A DNA stretch of 64,000 nucleotides, from assembly GCA_039583875.1 (NCBI GenBank), contig CM077151.1, forward strand, positions 22,134,766-22,198,765. Direction: 5' to 3'. The notes beneath the pieces are model-generated. The model was not told the origin of the DNA. It saw nothing but the letters and a program-made list of their open reading frames with translations, and did not search any database. Below are positions 55,501 through 64,000 of the stretch, one piece after another. The DNA comes from Platanthera guangdongensis. Taxonomy: Eukaryota > Streptophyta > Magnoliopsida > Asparagales > Orchidaceae. Made by a program: the position numbers and the translations under genes. Numbering within the stretch: the stretch's first letter is position 1; the number at the start of each line of letters is the position of its first letter.

Positions 55501-56330
55501 GTGTCAGCTGCGTCTTGAGGGCCTGGAACGCCTCCTCGCATTCCTTAGTCCACTCGAACCTCTGGCCCCCCCCCTCAGTGTTTTGAAGAAGGGGGAGCAC
55601 TTTTCCCCTGCCCGAGAGAGGAAGCGGCTCAGTCCTGCTAGCTTCCCTGTCAACCGTTGGACCTCCTTCGCATTCCGCGGGGACCCCAACTCCAAGATTG
55701 CCTTGACCTTGTCCGGGTTCGGCTCGACCCTGCGGGGGTGAGGAGGTGCCCCAAGAACTTCCCTCGGCCAGCCCCAAAAATGCACTTAAGGGGATTCAGC
55801 CGCATCTTGTATCTGCGCAGGGTGGCGAACGTCTCCTCTAGGTCCCGAAGGTGGGAGTCCACGTCCCGGCTCTTTATCATGAGGTCGTCCACGTACACCT
55901 CCAAGTTCCTCCCCCTCTGTTCCTTGAAGACTCTATCCATCATCTTTTGGTAGGTGGCCCCGGCGTTCTTCAACCCGAACGGCATCATCTTGTAGCAGTA
56001 GCAACCGTCCCCTGTGATGAATGAGACATCCTTTATGTCTGGGGGGTGCATCCTGATCTGATGGTAACCTGAAAATGCATCTAAAAAACTCATTACAGAA
56101 AAACCGACGGCTGAGTCAACCAGCGCGTCGATCCGAGGCAAGGGGTAACAATCCTTAGGACAAGCTTATTAAGAAGGGAGAAATCGATACATAAGCGCCA
56201 GCGGCCGTCTCCCTTTTTGACCATCACAACGTTCGAGACCCAGCCGGGGTATTGAATTTCGGACACGAAGCCCGCTTTGAGAAGTTTTGCCACCACTCCT
56301 CCCTGATGGGTTCCGCTAGCTTGTCCGCCG
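55500..56330 (-). pseudogene. Tat-C reverse transcriptase
   Basis: Pieces in three frames. GFVSEIQYPGWVSNVVMVKK lies at about 56280-56215. A frameshift near 56160 precedes MPRIDALVDSAVGFSVMSF, LDAFSGYHQIRMHPPDIKD and NLEVYVDDLMIKS (catalytic motif, about 55900-55860). Another frameshift near 55735 lies before VEPNPDKVKAILELGSPRNA, and a further one near 55570. Confidence 0.87.
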
Positions 56331-58820
56331 TGGATCTCTTCTTCTGCTGGACGGGGCGTGTTCCTGGGTCCAGGTTGAGGCGGTGGCAAGCCACATCCGC
56401 GTCAACCCCCGGCACCTCCGCGGCGCTCCAGGCGAAGATGTCCACGTTCTTCGTTTTATTTGGATGCACTCCAGCATCCTGCCCTGGTCCTCCGGGGTCA
56501 TCCCCCCGCTGACGCGGATCTTCTCCACCCTGCCTCCGCGGGTGAGCACCTCCAGATCCACCACCTCCTCTGCGGCCTCCAGCCTGGACTGCTCCCCCCA
56601 TCCCTCGGTATCCCCTTCCTCCTGAGCGGGGACCTCTACCTCCATCTCCTCTGCCACGGCCTTTACCTCGACCACTTCCTCCAAACCCCCTCCTTCCGCC
56701 TTCTCTGCGCAGCCCTTCACCTCCAGCTCCACCTCTCCGGCTTCCTGCTCGTCCTCCTCCATCCTCCGCCCCATCTCCTCGGCCCCTTCCTGCCAAGAGA
56801 TGGTGTTCACCGCGGTGACGTAGCATTCCCGTGCCACCTTAGGGTCTCCCCTAACCCTGACCTGCGCCCCCTCAGCGTTGAACTTCAAGCACTGATGGAA
56901 AGATGAGGGGACGCAGCGGAAGGCGCTGATCAGGGGCCTCCCGAAGATTGCGCTGTAGCTGCTGGGGGCGTCCACAATGACGAACTTGCAGTTTCGGGAC
57001 TGCCCCCCCAGGGTGACATGGAGGCCGACTCCTCCCTCTACCTCCTTCCTTTCTCCCGAGAACCCGAACAAGGGTCCGTCCGAGGCCAGCACCCTCTTAG
57101 CTTCTACCTGCATCGCGTCAAACGCCTTCTTGAAGACGACGTTCACGGAACTCCCATTGTCCACTAGGATCCGAGAGACAGTGAAGTTCTCGATGGCGGC
57201 CTTGATGACCAGCGCATCACAGAACGGATCCTCGTGGTCCGGCATGTCGCTTCTGGAGAAAGTGATCCTCTCCTCTGGCGGCGGGATTTGGGACGTAGAG
57301 GCGACGCTCCGCCGATACATGGTGTGGAGACTTGCCTTGCGGGAAGCCTCGACCCCTACTCCCCCGTGGATCACTCCGATCATTCCTCGGTTCCCCACGT
57401 CCACCCGGTCTTCACAGCGATCCTCCTCCGTCCGAGGCAGGACCTCCTCGATCCTCACTTCCTGCCGCACCTCCTCCTGCTGCTGCTGCCGCCCCCTGTT
57501 CTCTCTCATCTCCAAGAATTCCGGGCACGTGGCTGTTGCGTGCCCCTCTTCCTGATGGAAGTCGCAGTAGGGCAGTTCCACCCTGAACTCCCTTCTCCTC
57601 CTTCTCATGACTCCTCTCCTCGCTCCCAGAGCTATGGCCATGGCCTCCTCCTGATCGGGGAGCCGCGGCCTCTGACCCTGCCTCCAGCCGGGTGGGTGGA
57701 ACTGGTCCTGCCTCCCCTGATAGTGACCTCTCCCGTAGTATCCCCTCTGTGGCCCCTGCCCCTGCCACTCTGGTCTCCAGCCCAGCCTACGGTCGGGCTC
57801 CTGACGCCCCCATCCCGGCTGCTGTCCTTGGAGCTGCCTCTGCTCCCTCTGCTCCCTCTGCCTGGGCTCCTCCCTCCTCTCTTCCTGTCTTCTTCCTCCC
57901 TTCGACTCCTTCTCCTCCTCAGTCGCCCACCTGGCCAACTTCCTCGCAAATTCCGGGTTCGACGCCTCCCCGTCGACCTCTCTCGTCGCCCTCTCCATCA
58001 GCTCCTCGTAGGAGAGGGGGGGAATCCTTTTCAGCTCCATGCGGAAGAAACCCTGCTGCAGGCCCAGTGTGAAGGCCATCATCAGACTGTGGCCCGACAT
58101 CTCCTGGACTTGGGTGACCTCCTCCTGGAACCGATCGACGTAGCTCCCCAACGTCTCGTTCACCCCCTGCTTTATGTGGAACAGGGACTCAGACTCCTTC
58201 TTCCTCTTCTTTGAGGTAGTGAACCTCAACATGAACCCTCGGCGCAGGTCCTCGAAGCAATAGATGGAGCTGGCCGGCAGCTGGTGGAACCACTCCCTTG
58301 CCTTCTCTCGGAGGGTGATGGCGAAGAGACGACACTTGAATCCGTCCGACATCTGACGGATGGAGACTACGTCCTCGAACCACTGGACGTGCTGAACCGG
58401 GTCTCCCCTCCCGGTGTAGTAGGTCATCTCGGGCTCCCTGAACCCTTCTGGCACTGGTGCTGAGGAGACCAGCTCGCTGAATGGACTGCTTCCAGCCACC
58501 GGGCGAGCCGGCGAGTCACGCGAGCCCAACTCGCCGAATCGACCTCGGCCTGCCGAGCCGGGGAAGAGCTCGCGCCCCGAGAGCTCGCTCCCTCGGCCTT
58601 CCTCAGCCACTTCCTTTCCGGCTCGCCTGCCAGGAGCGTCTTCGCCTAAAGAGGGGGCGGCCGCGATCTGGGCTGCCGGAGTCGAGCACTCGGCCCGCAC
58701 GCCGAGTGCGATCTTGACGAGGTCCAGCACCTCGTTCCTGAAGTCTTCAAACATTCCTACTGTTGCGAGAGGCGGAGGGGGCGGCGAGTTCTGCCTGTCG
58801 GATCCTTGGCCTCCCGTCAT
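56331..58820 (-). pseudogene. Tat-C gag-protease polyprotein, open for about 830 codons
   Basis: Starts MTGGQGSDRQNSPPP at 58820. Gag core at residues about 115-275 (SPFSELVSSAPVPEGFREPE, VQWFEDVVSIRQMSDGFKCR, WFHQLPASSIYCFEDLRRGF). Gln/Arg-rich region follows, then the knuckle CDFHQEEGHATATC at about 419-432 (CX2HX4HX4C). Protease RILVDNGSSVNVVFKKAF lies at about 550-568, then an acidic linker and the pre-RT segment. The frame is lost at about 56455, where a small insertion follows MLECIQ. This is the longest intact retroviral-type frame in the window, but it is cut from RT. Confidence 0.88.
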
Positions 58821-58856
58821 TGAGCTCGCCGAAGCTTTTCTGCACTGACCACTCTC

Positions 58857-58891
58857 CACGCTCACCGGCCTCTTGTGGAGTTCTGCCTGCC
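58857..58891 (-). other. Tat-C 5' edge: PBS and LTR deletion scar
   Basis: CACGCTCACC (half of the PBS seen in Tat-A and Tat-B) is followed directly by 17 bp from inside the LTR (GGCCTCTTGTGGAGTTC, matching about 46426-46442) and TGCCTGCC. The rest of the 5' LTR is missing. GCCTGCCAGGAGCGTC at 58885-58900 repeats a stretch in gag at 58625-58640. Confidence 0.75.
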
Positions 58892-58896
58892 AGGAG

Positions 58897-59002
58897 CGTC
58901 AACCCTTTACATAGATAAGATCCTCCATCAGTGTCACTGGCGGTAGTTTGCGTCGTTTAGCTTCACCATTTGCTCGGAGCCTGAACCTGAAGTAGACTTC
59001 AT
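58897..59002 (-). pseudogene. Copia-3 gag N terminus
   Basis: ATG at 59002, MKSTSGSGSEQMVKLNDANY then a stop and MEDLIYVKG. The end of this gag segment marks the Tat-C insertion site; gag continues at 46408. The motif VKLNDANYRQW-M-D is typical of copia Gag N termini. Confidence 0.8.
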
Positions 59003-59003
59003 C

Positions 59004-59014
59004 GTGCTCTGCCA
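59004..59014 (-). other. Copia-3 primer binding site (damaged)
   Basis: TGGCAGAGCAC on the minus strand, like TGGTATCAGAGC with an internal loss, one base from the LTR end CAATCA. Confidence 0.65.
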
Positions 59015-59186
59015 CTGATTGAAATGACCTTAGTTCTCTTAGCCGACTATTTCAAAGAAAGGAATCAAAGAGGATAAATAGCGGACCAATGGTTGTCACC
59101 TACCTCACCCGATCAGTAACCCGAAATATCCGACCGACTCGTCTCGAATCTCAGACAGGTCAACCCGATAATTGCAAGTTAACGAC

Positions 59187-60472
59187 AGTAACGCCCCAGA
59201 TTTTCCAACAATTATTTTAATCCTCTTGGTGACGTCAGGATGACGTGAGGGCGTTACGTTGATGCAGAGTTGAAGATGCGTCACCATTAGTGCGTTTTCG
59301 TGTCCGTTAGGTCGAGCCGACCAAATCTTGAAATTCTCATCAAAATTGTAAAATTTCATGACACGAAATTGAATTAATTAATTTTGAATTTGTCCGTCAA
59401 GTTTCGTCGTGATCAGAACATTATTGGAGCCTCAACAAATTTCCGAAGTTTTGTATATTTAATGTTCGTCATAAATTTTAGAAATTAATATCTCGAGAAC
59501 GGTGCGTCGGATTTTGATTTTGACTTCGCCGTTGGATTCGTAGCACCGACTTTTATCTATGGTGCAAAATTCGTTCAAATCGGCGTGCGTTAGGCCCTTC
59601 ATAATAGTATAATATTTATATTATTATTACTATTAATATTATTAATATAGAATGATTGTCATAATTCGTATGACAATTAGAGAATAATTGTCAGGTCTCT
59701 CGCTTCTTCTTCTGGTCATTCTTCAGAGTATAATAGAAGTTCTGAATATGACCCTTTTGTCACGCCTAAGTGTCACGCACATGACCAAAAGGTCACGCCC
59801 GTGTTCGAGGCGTGTAAATTTAATCTGACATGGAAATGTAATCTGGAGCTTCTGTATGGGTCACGACCACTTGACACGCCCGTGACCTGAGAGTCTGGTA
59901 GTGATACCGAGACTTCCCTCTGCTTTGGCTCCTCTCGTTATTCCTTACTTTACTCTTACTCTTGCCTCTCCTTCTTATTTTTAGTTGTGCATTTCCTCTC
60001 CGGGAAGAATTTTATGTTATGATGCATATTAGGTATTTTAAAATATAAAAAGCTGTATTTTAGCGTAGTTACATAACATATGTTTTAATTGAAATTCATT
60101 CTATTTTAAGAGCCGTAAAACTACCTTTATACTTATACTAAATGTAGAAGTCACATTCCCCTTGCAAAATTGGCTGAGTCCCTGTGCTCATATAGGTCAA
60201 TAAATGAAATAAAGTGAGTACTTTCCGCTGCGTAAACTTATACTTTCTCATTCGTGGACTAGTTGATCCACCAGACCGAGAGACACGATCGGTTATATCT
60301 AAAAATACAAAATATGTTTTAAAATATAATTCATATATATTTTTTTAAAATAAGCGAAAAGTCAGGTTTACTTGAACGTCTGCAGCTGTCCACTACACGG
60401 CGTGGCATCACGATCACGTATTTTCTTTCACTCTGATAATATTTTAATATTGAGAAAATGCGGGTTATGACA
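59187..60472 (+). repeat. Probable solo LTR nested in the Copia-3 5' LTR
   Basis: Begins AGTAACGCCCCAGATTTTCC (TG start mutated to AG) and ends GGGTTATGACA. It is flanked by ACGAC (59182-59186) and CCGAC (60473-60477), one mismatch. The start resembles LTRs of plant chromoviruses beginning TGTAACGCCCC. Removing it lets the flanks align with the Copia-3 3' LTR (GCAAATTACTAACAGCGG). It contains the gag-derived segment at 59703-59972. Confidence 0.5.
59703..59972 (-). repeat. Copia-3 gag fragment duplicated into the LTR region
   Basis: About 270 bp aligns without gaps to 45660-45929, with only a few substitutions seen. It includes the basic linker, the 135-bp foreign insert and the half zinc knuckle of Copia-3 gag, in the same orientation. 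Confidence 0.85.
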
Positions 60473-60902
60473 CCGACAGCGGTGGATAAGACAGATTACA
60501 CAAATCTTCTCTAAGATGTCTCTTCGAATGCTTGCCCAAATCTACTTCAGATCCAATCTGTGTAGGCGAATTACTCATCGTTAACGTCGTATAACGACGT
60601 CTGAAAGTTCTCCCAAACTAAAACAATTGTCACAAAGGCCTCTCAAGAAATCTTTTAATGCTTGAGTTTGGAGAGAAGTGGATGCCTTATCCCTCCTCCT
60701 TAATCCCTATTTATAGGACCAAAACCAAGGAGTTAGATGTGATAAATAACATGTGGATGAAGCTTCTTTTTGTCAATAAACACATGTTGGTTTAAAGGTC
60801 AAAGACGGCTTCTCTTTTCACACTTGTCACGAAACACATGATTGAAAAGTATGGTCAAAGTGGGCTAGTCTCTTTCACAATTAGTAAGAAATTATCTTAA
60901 CA

Positions 60903-61595
60903 CTGATGAGCTTTTCCACGTTAAAACATAGTGTGTACACTATCTCTCTCTCTAATTGGATGCGCGCGCTCTCGACCGCTCCGCAAGCTAAGACGGTCCG
61001 AGTTATTCCGGTCTGACCGGCACGTCGAGTTTGTCCGCAACAAGTTTAAAAATGAGAAAGAATGCCCTTAAAATCAAGTCGTTCACATTAAAAGGGAGAC
61101 ATGAAAGTTACAATAATTTAAACGATAATTACAAATAAACAAAAAAGAAACTATCATTGTTTGAGCATATTTTGTTAGCGGAAAACAACTAGAATATAAA
61201 GCTATTAAACTCCTTCCAAGAAGAAAAGTGGGGACCAACAAATTTGTTGATTGCATTCGAAAGAATATGCCGCCGTATATATCAAGTTAAATACTTGATG
61301 CCTTCAATGTATTTGGTGATGAGTATTGTGGTTATTGAGTGATAAGCAAAACACTTGAAATGAGTGAAAATTATTTACAAGTCCAGAGAGATCTAACAAA
61401 TGAAATGAAATTTTTTGAAATTTTGTAGAACAACCTATTTGGTAATGTCAAAAGAGCATAACTATTCTCATCTTTGAATTGCACTGCAAAACTGGCTCCA
61501 CTAGACAAGTGGATGACTATGTCGGACATGAGATTAGCGGTGTGCGGCCTCGACACCGAGATTATTAAAGAATGAGATTCAATACCCCATTCTTC
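60903..61595. other. Interval without a supported gene
   Basis: Copia-3 right flank; CT-repeat at 60940-60955, then AT-rich sequence. No frame or RNA gene is recognisable. Confidence 0.45.
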
Positions 61596-62913
61596 TGATG
61601 CAGTGGTCTGGCTCTTATACAGTGGCCCACTGCCGGGCTGCAACCCAAGCACCCCACCCATGACCGCACCTATTCTCAGCGCGGCGGGATGTTGAGGCGG
61701 GGTCTCGAACCCACAACCCCCTTGATAAAGAGCTTTCCTAACAGCTCTCATCACCAACTGAGCCCGGCAGTGGGCCACCGTATAAGAGCCAGACCACTGC
61801 ATCAAAAAAGTGCACTTTTTTTGATGCAGTGGCCTGGCTCTTATACGGTGGCCCACTACCGGCCTGCAACTCAGTTGGTGATGAGAGCTGTTAGGAAAGC
61901 TCTTTATCAAGGGGGCGAGGGTTCGAGACCCCGCCTCAACATCCCGCCGCACTGAGAATAGGTGCGGTCATGGGTGAGGTGCATGGCCTGCAGGCCGGCA
62001 GTGGGCCACCATATAAGAGTCAGGCCACTGCATCAAAAAAAGTGCACTTTTTTTGATGCAGTGGCCTGGCTCTTATACGATGGCCCACTGCCGGGCTGCA
62101 GCCCAAGCACCCCACCCATGACCGTACCTATTCTCAACGCGGCGGGATGTTGAGGCGGGGTCTCGAACCCTCGCCCCCTTGATAAAGAGCTTTCCTAACA
62201 GCTCTCATCACTAACTGAGCTGCAGCTCAGTTGGTGATGAGAGCTGTTAGGAAAGCTCTTTATCAAGGGGATTGTGGGTTAGCTCAGTTGGTGATGAGAG
62301 CTGTTAGGAAAGCTCTTTATCAAGGGGATTGTGGGTTCGAGACCCCGCCTCAACATCCCGCCGCGCTGAGAATAGGTGCGGTCATGGGTGGGGTGCTTGG
62401 GCTGCAGCCCGACAGTGGGCCACCGTATAAGAGCCAGGCCACTGCATCAAATAAAATGCACTTTTTTTGATGCAGTGGCCTGACTCTTATACGGTGGCCC
62501 ACTGCCGGCCTGCAGGCCATGCACCCCACCCATGACCGCACCTATTCTCAGTGCGGCGGGATGTTGAGGCGGGGTCTCGAACCCTCGCCCCCTTTATAAA
62601 GAGCTTTCCTAACAGCTCTCATCACCAACTGAGCTGCAGGCCGGTAGTGGGCCACCGTATAAGAGTCAGGCCACTGCATCAAAAAAAGTGCACTTTTTTT
62701 GATGCAGTGGCCTGGCTCTTATACGGTGGCCCACTGCCGGGCTGCAGCCCAAGCACCCCACCCATGACCGCACTTATTCTCAGCGCGACGGGATGTTGAG
62801 GCGGGGTCTCGAACCCTCGCCCCCATGATAAAGAGCTTTTCTAACAACTCTCATCACCAACTGAGCTGCAGCCCGACAGTGGGCCACCGTATAAGAGCCA
62901 GGCCACTGCATCA
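61596..62913. mobile_element. Tandem cluster of about 214-bp terminal-inverted-repeat units with tRNA-like interiors
   Basis: Units at 61596-61804 (209 bp), 61822-62035 (214), 62054-62449 (two units fused head to head), 62468-62681 (214) and 62700-62913 (214). Each starts TGATGCAGTGGYCTG and ends with the inverse (CAGRCCACTGCATCA), with TIRs of about 40 bp (CTCTTATACGGTGGCCCACT...). Interiors alternate in orientation. Units are separated by a palindromic spacer of A-run, GTGCAC, T-run. TCTTC flanks the whole cluster (61591-61595 and 62914-62918). It looks like a MITE or foldback family amplified in place. Confidence 0.85.
61865..61940 (+). other. tRNA-like segment inside an inverted-repeat unit (example)
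   Basis: ACTCAGTTGGTGATGAGAGC resembles a Pol III A box/D arm and GGGTTCGAGACCCC a B box/T arm, about 40 nt apart. The anticodon arm is not canonical, so it is tRNA-derived, not a tRNA gene. Other copies: about 62140-62220 (-), 62225-62355 (+), 62565-62635 (-), 62800-62870 (-), 61690-61765 (-). Confidence 0.65.
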
Positions 62914-63190
62914 TCTTCAATGCCCAAAATGAGAGTCTCACTCTCTATTTATAGTTTTCTAAAGACCAATAAATGACTGTGATTGACTGAACGCTCAGGC
63001 TAAAAAAATATAAAATTACAACTCGAAAAAATGACAAGAAACAAAATACAAAGTCGTCTCGAAATGAGCAGTCCCGATCGTCACTACGCCCGTGATCATC
63101 ATGAGTAGACCCAAACGAATTAAGTGGGCTGGCCCTATCAACTTCCCACATCACTGTGCATCAAGAGCAACGAGTATGAGCATACCATGG
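62914..63190. other. Short interval without a supported gene
   Basis: Contains a TATA-like TATTTATAG at about 62945; nothing else is recognisable. Confidence 0.4.
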
Positions 63191-63199
63191 ATTTCACGC

Positions 63200-63555
63200 G
63201 GGCTGGGCAGGAACCGGGGGGGGGGGGTGTAAAGTACAACACAGTGCAGCCATTGTGTGGCTGCGAGTGCATCACATCTCACGCACACACATCTTAAAGA
63301 CATGCACGTATCTCCGCACAAAATGTGATGCACTCACAGCCACAAGATGACTGCAGAGATCCGGGGGGGAGTAAAGTGCAGATATGCACTTTACGGTAAA
63401 GTGCGGGCATCCAACGGCTCTCGTGGATGCCCACACACATCTCAAAGCGAGTGCATCTTATATCGCTTTGAGATGTGTACGAGCATCCAACACAAACAGT
63501 TGGATGCCCGCACTTCACGATAAAGTGCACTTTTGCACTTTACCTCCCCCGATTC
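63200..63555. repeat. Two adjacent imperfect hairpins
   Basis: Hairpin 1: GTGGCTGCGAGTGCATCACA (63257-63276) pairs with TGTGATGCACTCACAGCCAC (63324-63343). Hairpin 2: GTAAAGTGCGGGCATCCAAC (about 63397-63416) pairs with GTTGGATGCCCGCACTTCAC (about 63500-63519), with an inner arm CACATCTCAAAGCGA/TCGCTTTGAGATGTG (about 63436-63478). Homopurine G runs and AAAGTGCA motifs border the structure. Likely a non-autonomous foldback element. Confidence 0.7.
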
Positions 63556-63574
63556 CATGGCTGCAGTGCAACTT

Positions 63575-64000
63575 AGGCTCTGTTTGGGATAACTCTGGCG
63601 GATTGAAAAGCTGCTGTCCGGATAAAGCTATTTTAAAATAGATCTTTGAGGAGCACTTTTGAAAAGCTGCAGAGTGTTTGGGTGTTTTATGCAGAAGTGT
63701 GCTTTGAAGAGCGATTTTCTATTTTTAGCTGTTTGATGAAACAACTTTTGGAAGCTGTTTTTTTAAAAACTTAAATATATAAATATATAAAAATAATTGA
63801 TAATAAGCGTCTTTTACATAGTTCTAGAAAATAGAAAAAAAAGGTCTTCCAACATTCGGCGACTGCTTTTTCCAATACTTCCGATCACCTGTTCGAAAAT
63901 AAATTGATATGAATCAAACTTTTGATAATTTAAATCCTTTAAATTTTTAGTAAAAGATGGATCAAATTTTTACCTACGCGCACTGTATATTTCTTCGGCA
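63575..64000. other. Possible left end of a MITE
   Basis: GGCTCTGTTTGGGATAACTC followed by repeated AAAGCTG/AGCTTT-type motifs resembles the ends of many plant hAT-like MITEs. The right end is outside the window or degraded. Confidence 0.25.

Larger units (their letters stand above)
46409..58891 (-). mobile_element. Tat-C: Ty3/gypsy (Tat-type) element with two antisense genes, 5' LTR deleted
   Basis: Minus-strand gag, protease, RT, RNase H, second RNase H and integrase (58820-53420), a tandem array, opposite-strand genes 2 and 1, PPT and a complete 3' LTR (46409-47244). Of the 5' LTR only about 17 bp (58867-58883) remain. AGGAG stands at both edges (46404-46408 and 58892-58896), and Copia-3 gag resumes on both sides. 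It is a sister of Tat-A and Tat-B by PBS-side sequence, PPT, gag and gene content. Confidence 0.93.
41599..60902 (-). mobile_element. Copia-3: Ty1/copia element split by Tat-C
   Basis: Minus-strand gag start and PBS at about 59002-59014, the rest of gag from 46408, then protease, integrase, RT and RNase H down to about 42580, a purine tract at about 42266-42280 and the 3' LTR. The 3' LTR (to 42265) and the region 60478-60902 match over about 430 bp and end in the same TTATCTTAACA, which ties both sides together. The U5 ends do not match by eye and no target-site duplication is found, so the outer limits are approximate. Confidence 0.8.
59016..60902 (-). repeat. Copia-3 5' LTR with nested insertion
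   Basis: 59016-59181 plus 60478-60902 would form a roughly 600-bp LTR. The second part matches the 3' LTR, with a TATA-like CTATAAATAG on the minus strand near 60715. The first part joins the PBS but does not match the 3' LTR by eye except for its last 15-20 bp. Confidence 0.6.

Noticed and set aside
57234..58214. 326-codon plus-strand frame over Tat-C gag
   Set aside because: Leu/Pro-rich shadow of the Gln/Arg-rich gag on the opposite strand; gag motifs are clear on the minus strand.
61865..61940. A functional tRNA gene
   Set aside because: A- and B-box-like stretches are present but the anticodon arm and acceptor stem do not form properly, and the sequence is part of a repeated TIR unit.

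Overview
This is a plant nuclear window made almost entirely of nested LTR retrotransposons. The plant assignment rests on three things: Ty1/copia elements of plant type, Ty3/gypsy elements of the Tat lineage with a second RNase H, and the first coding exon of a DSS1/SEM1 proteasome-subunit gene at about 34.1-34.2 kb. I cannot place the species.

Layout. 1-4451: Copia-1 (+), a degenerate Ty1/copia element whose 5' LTR lies outside the window. 4452-6318: AT-rich, no convincing gene. 6324-13990: Tat-A (-), TSD CTCTG, two 880-bp LTRs, almost all of gag-pol deleted. About 14.6-15.7 kb: chromovirus remnants. 15921-34044: Copia-2 (-), TSD AATCT, split inside its RT by Tat-B (-, 17180-30164, TSD GCCTG, two 740-bp LTRs). 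Copia-2 sits 63 bp downstream of the DSS1 exon 1 donor. About 35.0-40.1 kb: Copia-4 (-), degenerate. About 41.6-60.9 kb: Copia-3 (-), its gag split by Tat-C (-, 46409-58891, AGGAG at both edges) and its 5' LTR split by a probable solo LTR. 61596-62913: a tandem cluster of about 214-bp inverted-repeat units that carry tRNA-like sequence. 63.2-63.6 kb: large imperfect hairpins.

The most interesting system is the 3' half of the three Tat elements. Tat-A, -B and -C read on the minus strand (PBS, gag-PR-RT-RH-aRNH-INT, PPT). Between pol and the 3' LTR each carries two genes on the opposite strand. Each gene has its own TATA box and two short GT-AG introns at conserved positions. Gene 1 is an unrecognised helical, basic-tailed protein of about 260-285 aa. 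Gene 2 is a protein of about 590-616 aa resembling the plant 'putative gypsy type transposon' domain (Pfam Transposase_28). Gene 2 is open in B and C, and gene 1 is open in A and B, although gag-pol is broken in B and C and nearly absent in A. Between pol and these genes lies a tandem array with a different monomer in each element (72, 112 and alternating 71/74 bp), but all monomers share one core that is, or derives from, a stem-loop. Extra ORFs and 3'-UTR tandem repeats are already known in Tat-lineage elements. The paired promoter-bearing, intron-bearing antisense genes and the shared repeat core are what deserve a closer look.
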